A stretch of DNA of 45,782 nucleotides from positions 1-45,782 of the forward strand of contig MHDZ01000077.1 of the NCBI GenBank assembly GCA_001805055.1. The letters run 5' to 3'. Source of the DNA: Nitrospirae bacterium GWC2_57_13 (GTDB taxonomy: Bacteria; Nitrospirota; UBA9217). Numbering within the stretch: position 1 is the stretch's first letter; each line of letters begins with the position of its first letter. The translations under genes were made by a program, and so were the position numbers. Shown here piece after piece: positions 25,471-34,041 of the stretch. The notes under the pieces are model-generated. The model saw only the letters and a program-made list of their open reading frames with translations, was not told where the DNA came from and made no database searches.

Positions 25471-25477
25471 CGGGATC

Positions 25478-25879
25478 TCACTTCGCGCCTTTCAGCATCT
25501 GGCTGGCGATCACGATGCTCTTCTGTCCCGCTTCCTGCACAAGCGCGGCGAGTTCCCGCAATGTCTTGTCCTCACGATGGTTCGCGAACTTGATGAGCAT
25601 GGGCAAATTCACGCCTGTTACCACCTCGACTCTCTCGCCGAGATAGGCCAGGGCGATGTTCGACGGAGTGCCTCCGAACATGTCAGTGCATACGATAACG
25701 CCCTTTTTCCTGTCGGACTTCTTCAGGGCCTTTTCGATCTCCTCCCGGAGCGTTTCAGGAGCGCTGTCCTGCCTGACGCCTACCGTCACGACCCCCTCAA
25801 TGGAGCCCACGATCATCTCGGCCGCCTTGACCAGTTCCACACCCATGTCGCCGTGACATACCACCACCAGACCGATCAT
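25478..25879 (-). CDS. PTS mannose-family EIIA component
   Basis: 133 residues from the ATG at 25879; GGAGGAGG stands six bases before it, so the upstream ATG at 25897, which contains that site, is rejected. GLVVVCHGDMGVELVKAAE holds the phosphohistidine accepting phosphate from HPr. TDMFGGTPSNIA and VVTGVNLPMLIKF are the other family hallmarks. It lies 102 bp after rapZ and begins the EIIA-EIIB-EIIC-EIID-HPr set. Confidence 0.94.
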   Translation of the reverse strand: MIGLVVVCHGDMGVELVKAAEMIVGSIEGVVTVGVRQDSAPETLREEIEKALKKSDRKKGVIVCTDMFGGTPSNIALAYLGERVEVVTGVNLPMLIKFANHREDKTLRELAALVQEAGQKSIVIASQMLKGAK

Positions 25880-25981
25880 CCTGATCCTCCTCCCCATGCT
25901 GAACGCAAGGGCCTAACGGAGAAATGACTCACAACAAGCTACCGGACCACAAATCCCGAATTTCACTACCCAACTGCCGCA

Positions 25982-26845
25982 TCATACACCCACATCCCGG
26001 TGTTTCACGTTGACCTCATGTCCGGCATGGCGGAGCCTCTCTGCCATTGCCTGGGCCACGGCCACGGACCGGTGCCTGCCGCCCGTGCAGCCGAAGCCGA
26101 TCACAAGATAGCTCTTGCCCTCGCTCCGGTATCGCGGCAGGAGATATGCAAGAAAATCCTGCAAGCGGGAAAGAAATTCCTCAGACCCGGGAGCGTCTAG
26201 CACATACCTGCTGACAAGAGCATCCTCGCCCGTCAGCGGTTTCAGATCGGGAACAAAGTGCGGGTTCGGCAGGAACCGCAGATCAAAAAGCAGGTCAAGA
26301 TTATAGGGTACGCCGTATTTATACCCGAAGGTGACGATCGTGGTTACCAGGGGCCGAAGGCCGCTGGAATCGGCATAATGCAGCTGAATGGCCTGACGAA
26401 GGTCATGGACCGTGTAATCAGAGGTGTCGATGATACGGTCGGCCAGGTTCCGCACCGCTGCGAGCGCTTCCCGTTCCTGCCGGATACCGTCGAGGAGCGG
26501 CGTTTCACCACGAGCCAGCGGATGGGGCCTGCGGGTCTCGCTGAAGCGCCGGACCAGTGCCTGATCGTTCGCCTCGAGAAAAAGCATCTCTACTGCCCGG
26601 CCTGCCTCGCGGAATCTGGTGAAGAGCGCGGGAAACTGCTCGGGAAATCCCTTCTCCCGCACATCCAGTCCGATGGCCGACCGGGCCGCGCGGGGCGCTC
26701 CATGGGCGAAGGCGGCAAAAGCCTCAAGGAGGGGCAGCGGCAGATTATCCACGCAGTAGTACCCCGTGTCCTCAAAGGACTTGAGGGCCGCGCTGCGTCC
26801 CGACCCGGAAAGACCGGTAACAATGACCATCCGGGACGAATTCAT
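25982..26845 (-). CDS. rapZ: RapZ/YvcJ-family nucleotide-binding protein
   Basis: 287 residues. It has a P-loop N-terminal domain (VTGLSGSGRS, then YYCVDNLPLPLL) and the conserved C-terminal domain (FGYKYGVPYNLDLLFDLRFLPNPHFVP, then IGFGCTGGRHRSVAVAQ). In enterobacteria RapZ guides an sRNA controlling GlmS; in Firmicutes the homologue affects other pathways. The P-loop Lys is replaced by Arg (GSGRS instead of GSGKS), seen directly in the codon CGC. It overlaps hprK by four bases; the ptsN-hprK-rapZ-EIIA order is widespread. Confidence 0.94.
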   Translation of the reverse strand: MNSSRMVIVTGLSGSGRSAALKSFEDTGYYCVDNLPLPLLEAFAAFAHGAPRAARSAIGLDVREKGFPEQFPALFTRFREAGRAVEMLFLEANDQALVRRFSETRRPHPLARGETPLLDGIRQEREALAAVRNLADRIIDTSDYTVHDLRQAIQLHYADSSGLRPLVTTIVTFGYKYGVPYNLDLLFDLRFLPNPHFVPDLKPLTGEDALVSRYVLDAPGSEEFLSRLQDFLAYLLPRYRSEGKSYLVIGFGCTGGRHRSVAVAQAMAERLRHAGHEVNVKHRDVGV

Positions 26846-27726
26846 CCGGCAAGCCTCCGTTTCAGCGCCCGGTTCAGCTCCCGCGCCGTGTAGACGCCGC
26901 GATTCTTCAGAAGCTGGTTCCGGGCCGCCACCTCGATGAGAGTGGCCATGGTCCGTCCGGGCTTGATCGGCAGCCTGAGATATGGGAGGTTCACGCTGAG
27001 CAGCCGGTGCCGCCGCTCACGCAGCCCCAGCAGGCTGTAGTAGTGCCCCTTCTTCCATTCCTCAAGCTCGACGACGAGGCCCACGGTGCAGGCAACAAGC
27101 GTTGCTGAATCGCCGTAGAGCGCCCGCACATTGATCACGCCGAGCCCCCGGATCTCCAGAAGCTCGGCTCCCATCTCAACGGCCCTGCCCGTTATCTTGC
27201 CGTCCTTTTTTTCGAGCACCACCAGATCGTCGGCCACCAGTTTATGGCCGCGCAGCACGAGATCAAGGGCCGACTCGCTCTTGCCGATGGCGCTCTCGCC
27301 GATGATGAGGGTTCCGAGACCGAAGATCTCGACAAGCACGCCGTGCATGGTGATGCGGGGTGCGAACTTCCCTGCCAACTGCTTCGAGAACCGCGGCAGG
27401 CTCCTGGTCTTCAGGACGGCAATATGCGCCTTATCGGCGCGGCGAAGCAACTCAGCAGGCACCCGGCCCCCGGTCACCACGATGCAGGCAGGCCGCGCCT
27501 TGAACAGCGCACCGATCAGCCTCACCGCTTCGGCAGAGGGAAGACCGCGCAGACGATCAAGCTGGCCCGTTGTCAGATGCAGGACATGGGACGCGACGCT
27601 GCGGGACGCCGGCGGCAGAGCGAACTCCGAGGAGACGATCTGCGGCGACACGATCACCTTGCCGGATCCAGAACGCCCGGCGAGGATCTCCACCTGCTCT
27701 GTCAGCTCTCTGACCGTCACCTTCAT
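26842..27726 (-). CDS. hprK: HPr kinase/phosphorylase
   Basis: 294 residues, slightly shorter than the usual 310-320. The N-terminal regulatory domain is followed by HGVLVEIFGLGTLIIGESAIGKSESALDL, whose Walker A (GESAIGKS) and the preceding His-Gly are the catalytic core. ADDLVVLEKKDG and the family signature EIRGLGVINV follow. It phosphorylates and dephosphorylates HPr on its regulatory serine, which is present in the HPr of this window. It overlaps ptsN and rapZ by four bases each. Confidence 0.95.
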   Translation of the reverse strand: MKVTVRELTEQVEILAGRSGSGKVIVSPQIVSSEFALPPASRSVASHVLHLTTGQLDRLRGLPSAEAVRLIGALFKARPACIVVTGGRVPAELLRRADKAHIAVLKTRSLPRFSKQLAGKFAPRITMHGVLVEIFGLGTLIIGESAIGKSESALDLVLRGHKLVADDLVVLEKKDGKITGRAVEMGAELLEIRGLGVINVRALYGDSATLVACTVGLVVELEEWKKGHYYSLLGLRERRHRLLSVNLPYLRLPIKPGRTMATLIEVAARNQLLKNRGVYTARELNRALKRRLAG

Positions 27727-28196
27727 TTCTGCGGGTATTTACCGTCCTCTTCCAGAATGATCCGCTGAAGATCCGCCCCCCCTTCGGCGTTTCGCAAGTC
27801 GCCTCGCAGGACCGGATTCTTCAGAATGCGCGATATGCGGGCAAGGGTCCGAAGGTGTTCGCCGGGATTATCATCGGGCGTCAAGAGCAGAAAAAAGAGA
27901 TACACCGGCTTGCCGTCCAGGGCCTGAAAATCAACGCCCTTCTTCGACCGGCCGAAGGAGACCACCATTTCCTTCAGCCCGCGGATCTTCCCGTGGGGGA
28001 TCGCCACGCCGTCGCCTATGCCCGTGCTCCCCAGCGACTCGCGTTCGAGCAGGATCCGGGCAGCGGCGTCCTCGTCCTGCAGTTTCCCTGCCGACTTAAG
28101 CATGACCGCGAACTCACGGACCACGCCGTTCTTGTCCGTTGCCTCGATCTCTTCGATCACCAGGTTGTCCTGCAGCAAATCTCTGATCCGCACCAT
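27723..28196 (-). CDS. ptsN: PTS EIIA-Ntr type regulatory protein
   Basis: 157 residues. LLERESLGSTGIGDGVAIPHGK has the phosphohistidine (His68); FFLLLTPDDNPGEHLRTLARIS is the second conserved block. PtsN proteins regulate rather than transport. Its position immediately after rpoN and hpf is the classical one. No separate Npr or PtsP gene is nearby, so the same EI and HPr may feed it. Confidence 0.94.
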   Translation of the reverse strand: MVRIRDLLQDNLVIEEIEATDKNGVVREFAVMLKSAGKLQDEDAAARILLERESLGSTGIGDGVAIPHGKIRGLKEMVVSFGRSKKGVDFQALDGKPVYLFFLLLTPDDNPGEHLRTLARISRILKNPVLRGDLRNAEGGADLQRIILEEDGKYPQK

Positions 28197-28205
28197 GCAC
28201 GACCC

Positions 28206-28736
28206 CTACCGGGAAGGCTCGATCAGCCCCACATTCCCGTCCTTCCTCCGATAGATCACCGAGATCCTGCCGGTTTCGGCATTCGGAAACACGAAAAAAT
28301 CCTTGTCCAGAAGCTCCATCTGCATAACGGCCTCGTCGGGAAGCATGGGCTTCATCTCAAAACTTTTCGTCCTGATGAGCCTGGGACCGGCTTCTTCAGC
28401 CGGCGCTGCAAGGCTCTCTGCAGGGCCGGACTTGGCCGTCCGGTGCTTCTGATCCAGCAGTTTTTCCTTGTATCGCCGCAGCCGCCGCTCCAGTTTGTCA
28501 TAGAGGAGATCGACAGTCGAATACATTTCCTCCGTTTCCTGCGACGCCTGGATAAGGGTGCCGTTCGATTTAATGGATGCTTCCGCCACGTGATGGATCT
28601 TCTTGACGACGGACATCATAATGACCGCCTCCGCACTTGCTTCAAGATACCGCTCGAGTTTCTGGAACTTTTCCGTCGCGTATTGCCGGAGCGCGTCGGT
28701 CACTTCCATCTGTCGTCCTGAGACTACTACCTGCAT
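28206..28736 (-). CDS. hpf: Long-form ribosome hibernation promoting factor
   Basis: 176 residues from the ATG at 28736, chosen for the AGGAGG five bases upstream; the frame extends to 28829 without support. The N-terminal HPF/YfiA domain (MQVVVSGRQMEVTDALRQYA, then TVDLLYDKLERRLRRYKEK) binds the 30S subunit. A linker rich in Ala and Glu leads to the C-terminal dimerisation domain (DEAVMQMELLDKDFFVF, then VIYRRKDGNVGLI), so this is the long form that can dimerise ribosomes by itself. Confidence 0.94.
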   Translation of the reverse strand: MQVVVSGRQMEVTDALRQYATEKFQKLERYLEASAEAVIMMSVVKKIHHVAEASIKSNGTLIQASQETEEMYSTVDLLYDKLERRLRRYKEKLLDQKHRTAKSGPAESLAAPAEEAGPRLIRTKSFEMKPMLPDEAVMQMELLDKDFFVFPNAETGRISVIYRRKDGNVGLIEPSR

Positions 28737-28844
28737 TGCATCCTCCTCATGAGCGGAAATTCCACGTTTCGATCGAACATCACAACCATCTTCAACCAGC
28801 CATGGGAACGCATTTTCACGTGAGCGCATGAAGCCCGTTCCCCG

Positions 28845-30311
28845 CTACATCCTTTTCCGCACGCTCGTCGGCGGGATCCTGAGCTCCTCTCGGTACTTTG
28901 CCACCGTCCGCCGGGCAATGGTGATGCTCCTCTCCTTCAGCGCATCCACGATCTGCTGATCCTTGAGCGGCGATGATGGGTCCTCTTCCTTGATCATTTT
29001 CTGTATGGCGGCCTTGACGGTGAGCGACGATATATCGCCTTCGCCGCCGGCGGAAAACCCGGTAGTAAAAAAGAACTTCATGGGGAAGAGGCCCTGCGGC
29101 GAGTGCATATATTTGCTCGTCGTCACGCGGCTGATCGTGGACTCGTGCATGGAGATGTCTTCGGCCACGTCTTTCAGGACCATGGGCTTCAGGTGGGAAA
29201 TGCCGTTCTCAAGGAAATCAAATTGGAACTTGACGATGCTCTCAGCGACCTTATAGATCGTTTTGTTCCGCTGGTCCATGCCCTTCATGAGCCACTGGGC
29301 GGACCGCATCCGCTCCTCGATATAGTCCCGCGTCGCTTTGTCTACGGCGTCCTTACGGGTGAGCAGTTTGCGATAGTAGGGATTGATGCGCACGCGCGGC
29401 ACCCCATCCTCGTTCAGCTGCACCACATACCGGTCTTCCACTTTTACCACATAGATATCGGGGACAACGTAATGCGTGTCCGGATCGGCATAGGGGATTC
29501 CCGGTTTCGGCTCAAATTCGTGGATGATGATCTGGGACGCTTCCATAACGTCCTGAAGCGTCACGTTAAGTACCTTTGCGATCTGCGCGTACCGTTTCTT
29601 TTCCAGATCGGCGAGGTGGTCCCGAATGATCAGCTCAACAAGCGTTTCTTCAAAATCGAGCTCACGCGCCTGGATCAGCAGGCATTCGCGCAGGTCCCGC
29701 GAACCCACGCCCACGGGATCGAAAAGTTGCACGACAGCAAGGGCCTGCTCCATCACAGCAAGAGGCAGGCCGGCCTGCTCCGCAAGTTCGTCCAGCGACG
29801 CCCGGAGGTAGCCGTCCTCATCAATATTGCCGATGATCCACTCGGCACCCTTCAGATGCGTCTCATCCGATGCGGTGAGCCGGAGCTGCCAGAGCAGATG
29901 CTCGGAGAGAGATGCCCTGCGGGACAGCGTCTGTTCGTAGGAGGGCAACTCCTTCTCATCGGCACCGGCGTACCCCTGGTCCCTGCCGTCGCCCATATCG
30001 CTCAGATATTCATCCCATTGCAGGCCCATTTCGGGCTCGGCAGCGAGCTCTTTTGTTTCCTCGGCGGTCCGATCGCCTTCCGCCTCGGGTGCCGCTTCTG
30101 CGGTCTCGGGCAGCGCCTCCCCTTCACTCTCGGACGCATCAGTATCAGGAGCGTCAGCTGCCAGCTCTTCAAGAACGGGGTTCTCCATCAGTTCCTGGGA
30201 GACCGACTGGACGAGTTCGAGCCGCGAGAGCTGCAGCAGCTTGATGGCCTGCTGGAGCTGCGGCGTCATGATGAGTTTCTGGGCGAGTTTTAGTTCGAGC
30301 CGTACATCCAT
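28845..30311 (-). CDS. rpoN: RNA polymerase sigma-54 factor
   Basis: 488 residues. Region I is Gln/Leu-rich (ELKLAQKLIMTPQLQQAIKLLQLSRLEL), followed by an acidic linker (about residues 50-120), the core-binding part, the helix-turn-helix (ISMHESTISRVTTSKYM) and the RpoN box ARRTVAKYREELRIPP. It reads the -24/-12 promoters, and four excellent ones precede cytochrome genes in this very window. It lies between lptB and hpf; the 108-bp gap to hpf may carry a separate promoter. Confidence 0.96.
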   Translation of the reverse strand: MDVRLELKLAQKLIMTPQLQQAIKLLQLSRLELVQSVSQELMENPVLEELAADAPDTDASESEGEALPETAEAAPEAEGDRTAEETKELAAEPEMGLQWDEYLSDMGDGRDQGYAGADEKELPSYEQTLSRRASLSEHLLWQLRLTASDETHLKGAEWIIGNIDEDGYLRASLDELAEQAGLPLAVMEQALAVVQLFDPVGVGSRDLRECLLIQARELDFEETLVELIIRDHLADLEKKRYAQIAKVLNVTLQDVMEASQIIIHEFEPKPGIPYADPDTHYVVPDIYVVKVEDRYVVQLNEDGVPRVRINPYYRKLLTRKDAVDKATRDYIEERMRSAQWLMKGMDQRNKTIYKVAESIVKFQFDFLENGISHLKPMVLKDVAEDISMHESTISRVTTSKYMHSPQGLFPMKFFFTTGFSAGGEGDISSLTVKAAIQKMIKEEDPSSPLKDQQIVDALKERSITIARRTVAKYREELRIPPTSVRKRM

Positions 30312-30421
30312 AGATCAACCACTGACTTTCAAACAGCCGACTATCAACGGAATCTTACCTCGACACTGCATGCATCGTCACACAGACCACGAGCACGATA
30401 TTCGATTTTCCCGGGATCTCC

Positions 30422-31144
30422 TTACAGCTTAAACGCCTCACCGAGATAAAATTCCCTGACCCGCGGGCTTGCCGTGATCTCCGCGGCGGTTCCGGCCTCG
30501 ATGATCCGCCCTTCGCTGATGATGTACGACCGGTCGGTGATGGCCAGGGTCTCCCGCACATTGTGATCGGTGATGAGAATGCCGATCCCCCGGTTCTTCA
30601 GGTGGGAAATGATCCCCTGGATGTCCTGTACCGCCAGCGGATCAATGCCCGCAAAAGGCTCATCAAGCAGAATGAACTTGGGAGAGAGCGTAAGGGCCCG
30701 CGCTATCTCTACGCGCCGTCGCTCGCCGCCCGAAAGTGTATAGGCGCGGTTGCCGGCCAGGTGGGCGATGCCGAACTCTTCCAGAAGCGCATCCCGACGT
30801 TCCCGACGTTCAAGGGACGACAGGGGCATCGTTTCGAGAATGGCCATCAGGTTCTCGGACACCGTAAGCTTCCGGAACACCGATGCTTCCTGGGCAAGAT
30901 AGCCGATGCCGTTCTGGGCCCGCCGGTACATGGGCATCCGGGTGATATCCACGCCGTCGAGGACCACCCGGCCGTGTTCAGGCTTTACGAGTCCCACGAC
31001 CATATAGAAGGTCGTGGTCTTCCCTGCGCCGTTCGGACCGAGCAGGCCGACAACCTCTCCGTTCTTCACCTGGAGGCTGACGCCGCGCACGACCTTCCTG
31101 CCCTTATACTCTTTTTCGAGCCGTTTCGCCTCAAGACCCTGCAT
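30422..31144 (-). CDS. lptB: LPS export ABC transporter ATP-binding protein
   Basis: 240 residues from the ATG at 31144, the usual LptB length; a longer frame to 31219 looks spurious. Walker [11 protein letters not shown]-loop [18 protein letters not shown], signature [15 protein letters not shown], Walker [14 protein letters not shown] and the H-loop Asp-His are all present. With LptA and LptC it powers lipopolysaccharide transport to the outer membrane. The ribosome site is weak (GGGAC at some distance). A 257-bp gap with repeat sequence separates it from lptA. Confidence 0.93.
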   Translation of the reverse strand: MQGLEAKRLEKEYKGRKVVRGVSLQVKNGEVVGLLGPNGAGKTTTFYMVVGLVKPEHGRVVLDGVDITRMPMYRRAQNGIGYLAQEASVFRKLTVSENLMAILETMPLSSLERRERRDALLEEFGIAHLAGNRAYTLSGGERRRVEIARALTLSPKFILLDEPFAGIDPLAVQDIQGIISHLKNRGIGILITDHNVRETLAITDRSYIISEGRIIEAGTAAEITASPRVREFYLGEAFKL

Positions 31145-31299
31145 GGCCGCACACGTCCCGCACTCCTGATCTCCATCCCGCGCCCGCCGCCCTCGGCGGC
31201 GCAGCGCCTTTGACCACATTCATATCGTTCTGAAACAAGCATTTGGACGCGGATAAAACCTGGAACAAGGATAAAAACAGATTAAAAGCCTCTTCCGAT

Positions 31300-31339
31300 G
31301 CAGAAAAAGGCTCACCTTTTAGGTGAAGGTTCTTTCTGC
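31300..31339. repeat. Long imperfect inverted repeat between lptA and lptB
   Basis: GCAGAAA (31300-31306) pairs with TTTCTGC (31333-31339), and TCACC with GGTGA around a TTTTA loop inside. Close by, at about 31360-31385, is the phrase atctgcgttcatctgcgtcc, and at about 31245-31285 ggacgcggataaaacctgg. These are fragments of a repetitive intergenic element seen at several other gaps here. Confidence 0.55.
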
Positions 31340-31401
31340 CTGAATGCCAGGTTTTTTCTGAGAAATCTGCGTTCATCTGCGTCCAAAAGCTTTTAGTAAG
31401 A

Positions 31402-31908
31402 TTATTCCCCGCGACCGGCTCCCAGGGGCTTGTCCTGGTAGAACAGGACCTTGCCCCCTTCCACAATGCTCCGGTCATCTCGGACAAAGAGCGTGATCCG
31501 CTCCCCGCCCAGCTGGTTTTCGTTCTCGATGATGCGCGCATCTCCGGTCAGCACGATCTTCTCGTCCCGGCTGTAATAGACCGCCTTATCGGCCAGCGCC
31601 ACGCGGCCCTCCCTGCGCACGACCACGTTGCCCAGGGCCTCGATCTCGCGAAGGCCTTTCGTGCGCGTGTTATAAAAGACGGTGAGGGTGTCCGCATACA
31701 GCGTGATATCCTCTTTCTTGAGCGTCACTTCCCCGATGAACGTGACCTTGTCTCCCAGCTTGGTCGCCTCCATTCGTGTGGACGTGATCGCGATCGGCTC
31801 CCGCCCGCTGCTCGTCTGCCGCGCAGCGCGGCCCGTCTCAGCCCCTGCCAGGAACAGCAGAAGGAGGATCAGGAGGGCCAGGCTATTCCTGAAGCACCGC
31901 TTTGACAT
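31402..31908 (-). CDS. lptA: Lipopolysaccharide transport periplasmic protein LptA
   Basis: About 168 residues: signal peptide (LALLILLLLFLAG) then the OstA/LptA beta-jellyroll (PIAITSTRMEATKLGDKVTFIGEV, TLYADTLTVFY, IEALGNVVVRREGRVALADKAVYY, KIVLTGDARI), which bridges the periplasm for LPS. The start is uncertain between ATG 31908 and TTG 31917, neither with an ideal ribosome site. Both overlap the end of lptC, so translation is coupled. Confidence 0.88.
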   Translation of the reverse strand: MSKRCFRNSLALLILLLLFLAGAETGRAARQTSSGREPIAITSTRMEATKLGDKVTFIGEVTLKKEDITLYADTLTVFYNTRTKGLREIEALGNVVVRREGRVALADKAVYYSRDEKIVLTGDARIIENENQLGGERITLFVRDDRSIVEGGKVLFYQDKPLGAGRGE

Positions 31909-32449
31909 TTCCTTCAACCGCCACCGTGCCTTTTTCGATGTTCGCCGTTATTCCGCGCCCTTCAAGATATATCTCGGGCCCCAAGAGCTTGAAGGGTTCG
32001 GCAGTTCGCACGACCCGGTCAGCCGCCTTCCAGGAGAGGGACTGTGTCGTGAGCAGATAGCCGTCATGAGTGACGATCCTGACGTCGCGGGATACACTGC
32101 GTATCACCGCGTCGCCTGTTGAGGTGTCGAGCACGCCCACTTCCCCGCGAAGCGCCGCGTCGCCGCGGTCGGGGCTGCTGAACACGATCTCCAGGTCCTT
32201 CAGGCGCGCTTCTTTGTTTTCGTACAGATCAGCGCTTCCGGCGTTCACACGGAGGGACACGCGGCCGTTCTCGGACTGCGTAAACCGGAAGCCATCCATG
32301 CTGATCTGCAGCTTGGCGCCCGCAGGAGGCCCGAGCAATTCCGGAACATCGATGGCTCTTCCCCGCAGCAGGGAAAGGACGCCGTAGGCCGAAAGGAGAA
32401 CAAGAACTGCGGCTCCGGCTTTGAATGCCTTTCGTGTGCCGGCTTTCAT
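31883..32449 (-). CDS. lptC: LPS export ABC transporter periplasmic protein LptC
   Basis: 188 residues with one N-terminal membrane anchor (AVLVLLSAYGVLSLL). The periplasmic fold is related to LptA (GFRFTQSENGRVSLRVNAG, ARLKDLEIVFSS, DAVIRSVSRDVRIVTHDGYLLTTQSL). It hands LPS from the ABC transporter to LptA. It is the first gene of the run, preceded by a good promoter at 32502-32530, and overlaps lptA. Confidence 0.88.
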   Translation of the reverse strand: MKAGTRKAFKAGAAVLVLLSAYGVLSLLRGRAIDVPELLGPPAGAKLQISMDGFRFTQSENGRVSLRVNAGSADLYENKEARLKDLEIVFSSPDRGDAALRGEVGVLDTSTGDAVIRSVSRDVRIVTHDGYLLTTQSLSWKAADRVVRTAEPFKLLGPEIYLEGRGITANIEKGTVAVEGNVKAVLQE

Positions 32450-32501
32450 GGCGGGTCTCTCTTAAAGGAAGTATGGCGGCCCGTGGCCGCCGCATGCATA
32501 T

Positions 32502-32530
32502 TGTATACCACAGGCCTCAGGATATGTAAA
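32502..32530 (-). promoter_or_regulatory. Sigma-70-type promoter of lptC-lptA and the downstream run
   Basis: On the minus strand TTTACA (32530-32525), a spacer of exactly 17 bp, then TATACA (32507-32502). The start is near 32495, about 46 nt before the lptC ATG. Confidence 0.7.
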
Positions 32531-32690
32531 GGCCAAAAACATTTATGATGCAGCAGGTTCGAGGGAAAGCAGGCTCGTGACGCCCGGCCTCACAGACTGC
32601 TGTTGCAGTCCATACAAAAAATGACCGTAGGCGATGGACACTATCTGTTCCGGAAAGGATCCGGGAATGTAGGTTAAACGATTTTCCGGG

Positions 32691-33950
32691 TCAATGCTCC
32701 TGTTGCCCTTTCAGCGAGGCGATCTCCAGGTCCTTTTTCTGCAACAACGATTCCAGTTGGGCGCGGGAAGACATGTCGCGGATCACCGATTGAACGAACC
32801 GCTTGCCCATGAGCGTCAGACCCACGGCGCTCACGTCCACCGGCACTGCCGCGCCGCCGGACATCTTCAGTTCTCCCTGCCGGAGCACGCGCTGTCCTTG
32901 ACGCGCATCGTCAAGCAGCGCGCGGACCTCTGCGGGGTCGGAGAAAAGGTCAAAGATCCTCTTCTGGAGCAGATCATACTTCGCATACCCTGTGAGGCGC
33001 GCGGCCTGTTCATTGGCGAACACAATATCCCCGCTTTCGGTCAGGACCAGGATCGATTCACAGGCGTTCTCCACCAGGGTGCGGTACCGTTCTTCCGATG
33101 CGCGGAGCTCTTCGGTCTTCTCTGCAACCCACTGTTCCAGCTCCGTGTTCATCTTGGCAAGCTCCTCCTGGAGCCGGTCGTTCTGGATCGTCGTGCTGAT
33201 GATGCCGGACAGCGTGGTGAAGAAGGTGATGTCCTCGTCGGTGAAATGCTTCCCCTTCTCATAATACAGCTCGATCACCCCCATGAGCGTGCCGCTGGAA
33301 TAGACGTAGAGAGGGAGACTGTAGAGTGAAAGATAGTCGGCAACAGAAAGACCGGGGATCTCACTGAAGCGGGCGTCGGAGCGAAAATCCCTCAGCATGA
33401 CAGGCTCTATCTTTCTCGCCGCCCAGCCGGCGATGCCCTGACCCAGGGCAACGCGGACCGCGCCGACAGACTCCTCATGGCCTCCCCAGGTGGCGGCCAG
33501 GACCAGATCATCCTTCTTCTTATAATAGAGATAGACCAGACAGGCATCGGCTCCCATGACCCGTGCCGTGATCTCGGCCACGTCATGGAGCCGCTTTTCG
33601 ATCAAGTGCGGCGAATTGACCGCATGATTGACGTCCGATATGCCCAGAAATTTTATAAAAAGATCATCGCGGATGTCGTTCAACTCCTCCTGGTTCAGTC
33701 GAAGCTCAAGGTTCGCGTCTTCGAGCCTCCGGTAATACGGCTCGATCGTCCCCCGGTACAGAAGTACGGCCAGGATCGGCAGCACGGCAAGCACGCCGAG
33801 GACAACGGCGGACGTCCCTCCCGCAGAGGCGGACCAGAACCCCGCAACAGCTCCGGCGCCTACGGCAGAGGCAAGCACGAGGGTGATCACTATGACTACT
33901 TTCAACCTGCCCCGGTCATGCAGGGGCCTTCGCGAAATGCTCTGCGGCAT
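32691..33950 (-). CDS. Membrane-anchored GAF-PAS sensor protein without output domain
   Basis: 419 residues. Two membrane segments (about 17-37 and 45-65; VVIVITLVLASAVGAGAVAG and VVLGVLAVLPILAVLLY) are followed by a coiled coil, a GAF domain (about 105-260; LGQGIAGWAARKIEPVMLRDF, then LPLYVYSSGTLMGVIELYY), a second coiled coil (ELAKMNTELEQWVAEKTEEL) and a PAS domain (about 290-395; RYRTLVENACESILVLTESGDIVFANEQAARLTGY). It ends in a short helix with no kinase, GGDEF, EAL or helix-turn-helix domain. It may act through protein contacts or as an orphan sensor. It lies between lptC and znuB with gaps on both sides. Confidence 0.85.
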   Translation of the reverse strand: MPQSISRRPLHDRGRLKVVIVITLVLASAVGAGAVAGFWSASAGGTSAVVLGVLAVLPILAVLLYRGTIEPYYRRLEDANLELRLNQEELNDIRDDLFIKFLGISDVNHAVNSPHLIEKRLHDVAEITARVMGADACLVYLYYKKKDDLVLAATWGGHEESVGAVRVALGQGIAGWAARKIEPVMLRDFRSDARFSEIPGLSVADYLSLYSLPLYVYSSGTLMGVIELYYEKGKHFTDEDITFFTTLSGIISTTIQNDRLQEELAKMNTELEQWVAEKTEELRASEERYRTLVENACESILVLTESGDIVFANEQAARLTGYAKYDLLQKRIFDLFSDPAEVRALLDDARQGQRVLRQGELKMSGGAAVPVDVSAVGLTLMGKRFVQSVIRDMSSRAQLESLLQKKDLEIASLKGQQEH

Positions 33951-34022
33951 ACCTTGCTCCCTCCGTTAGATCCGAATTCCAGAATGTTCGCCAAAATCAC
34001 GATGTACCGCAGGACAGTACCA

Positions 34023-34041
34023 GCCCCGCTCAGAGCGGGGC
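34023..34041 (-). terminator. Hairpin at the 3' end of znuB
   Basis: GCCCCGCT (34023-34030) pairs with AGCGGGGC (34034-34041), loop of three. It overlaps the znuB stop codon. No T run follows on the minus strand, so it may be an RNA-end stabiliser or weak terminator rather than a classical one. Confidence 0.35.
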
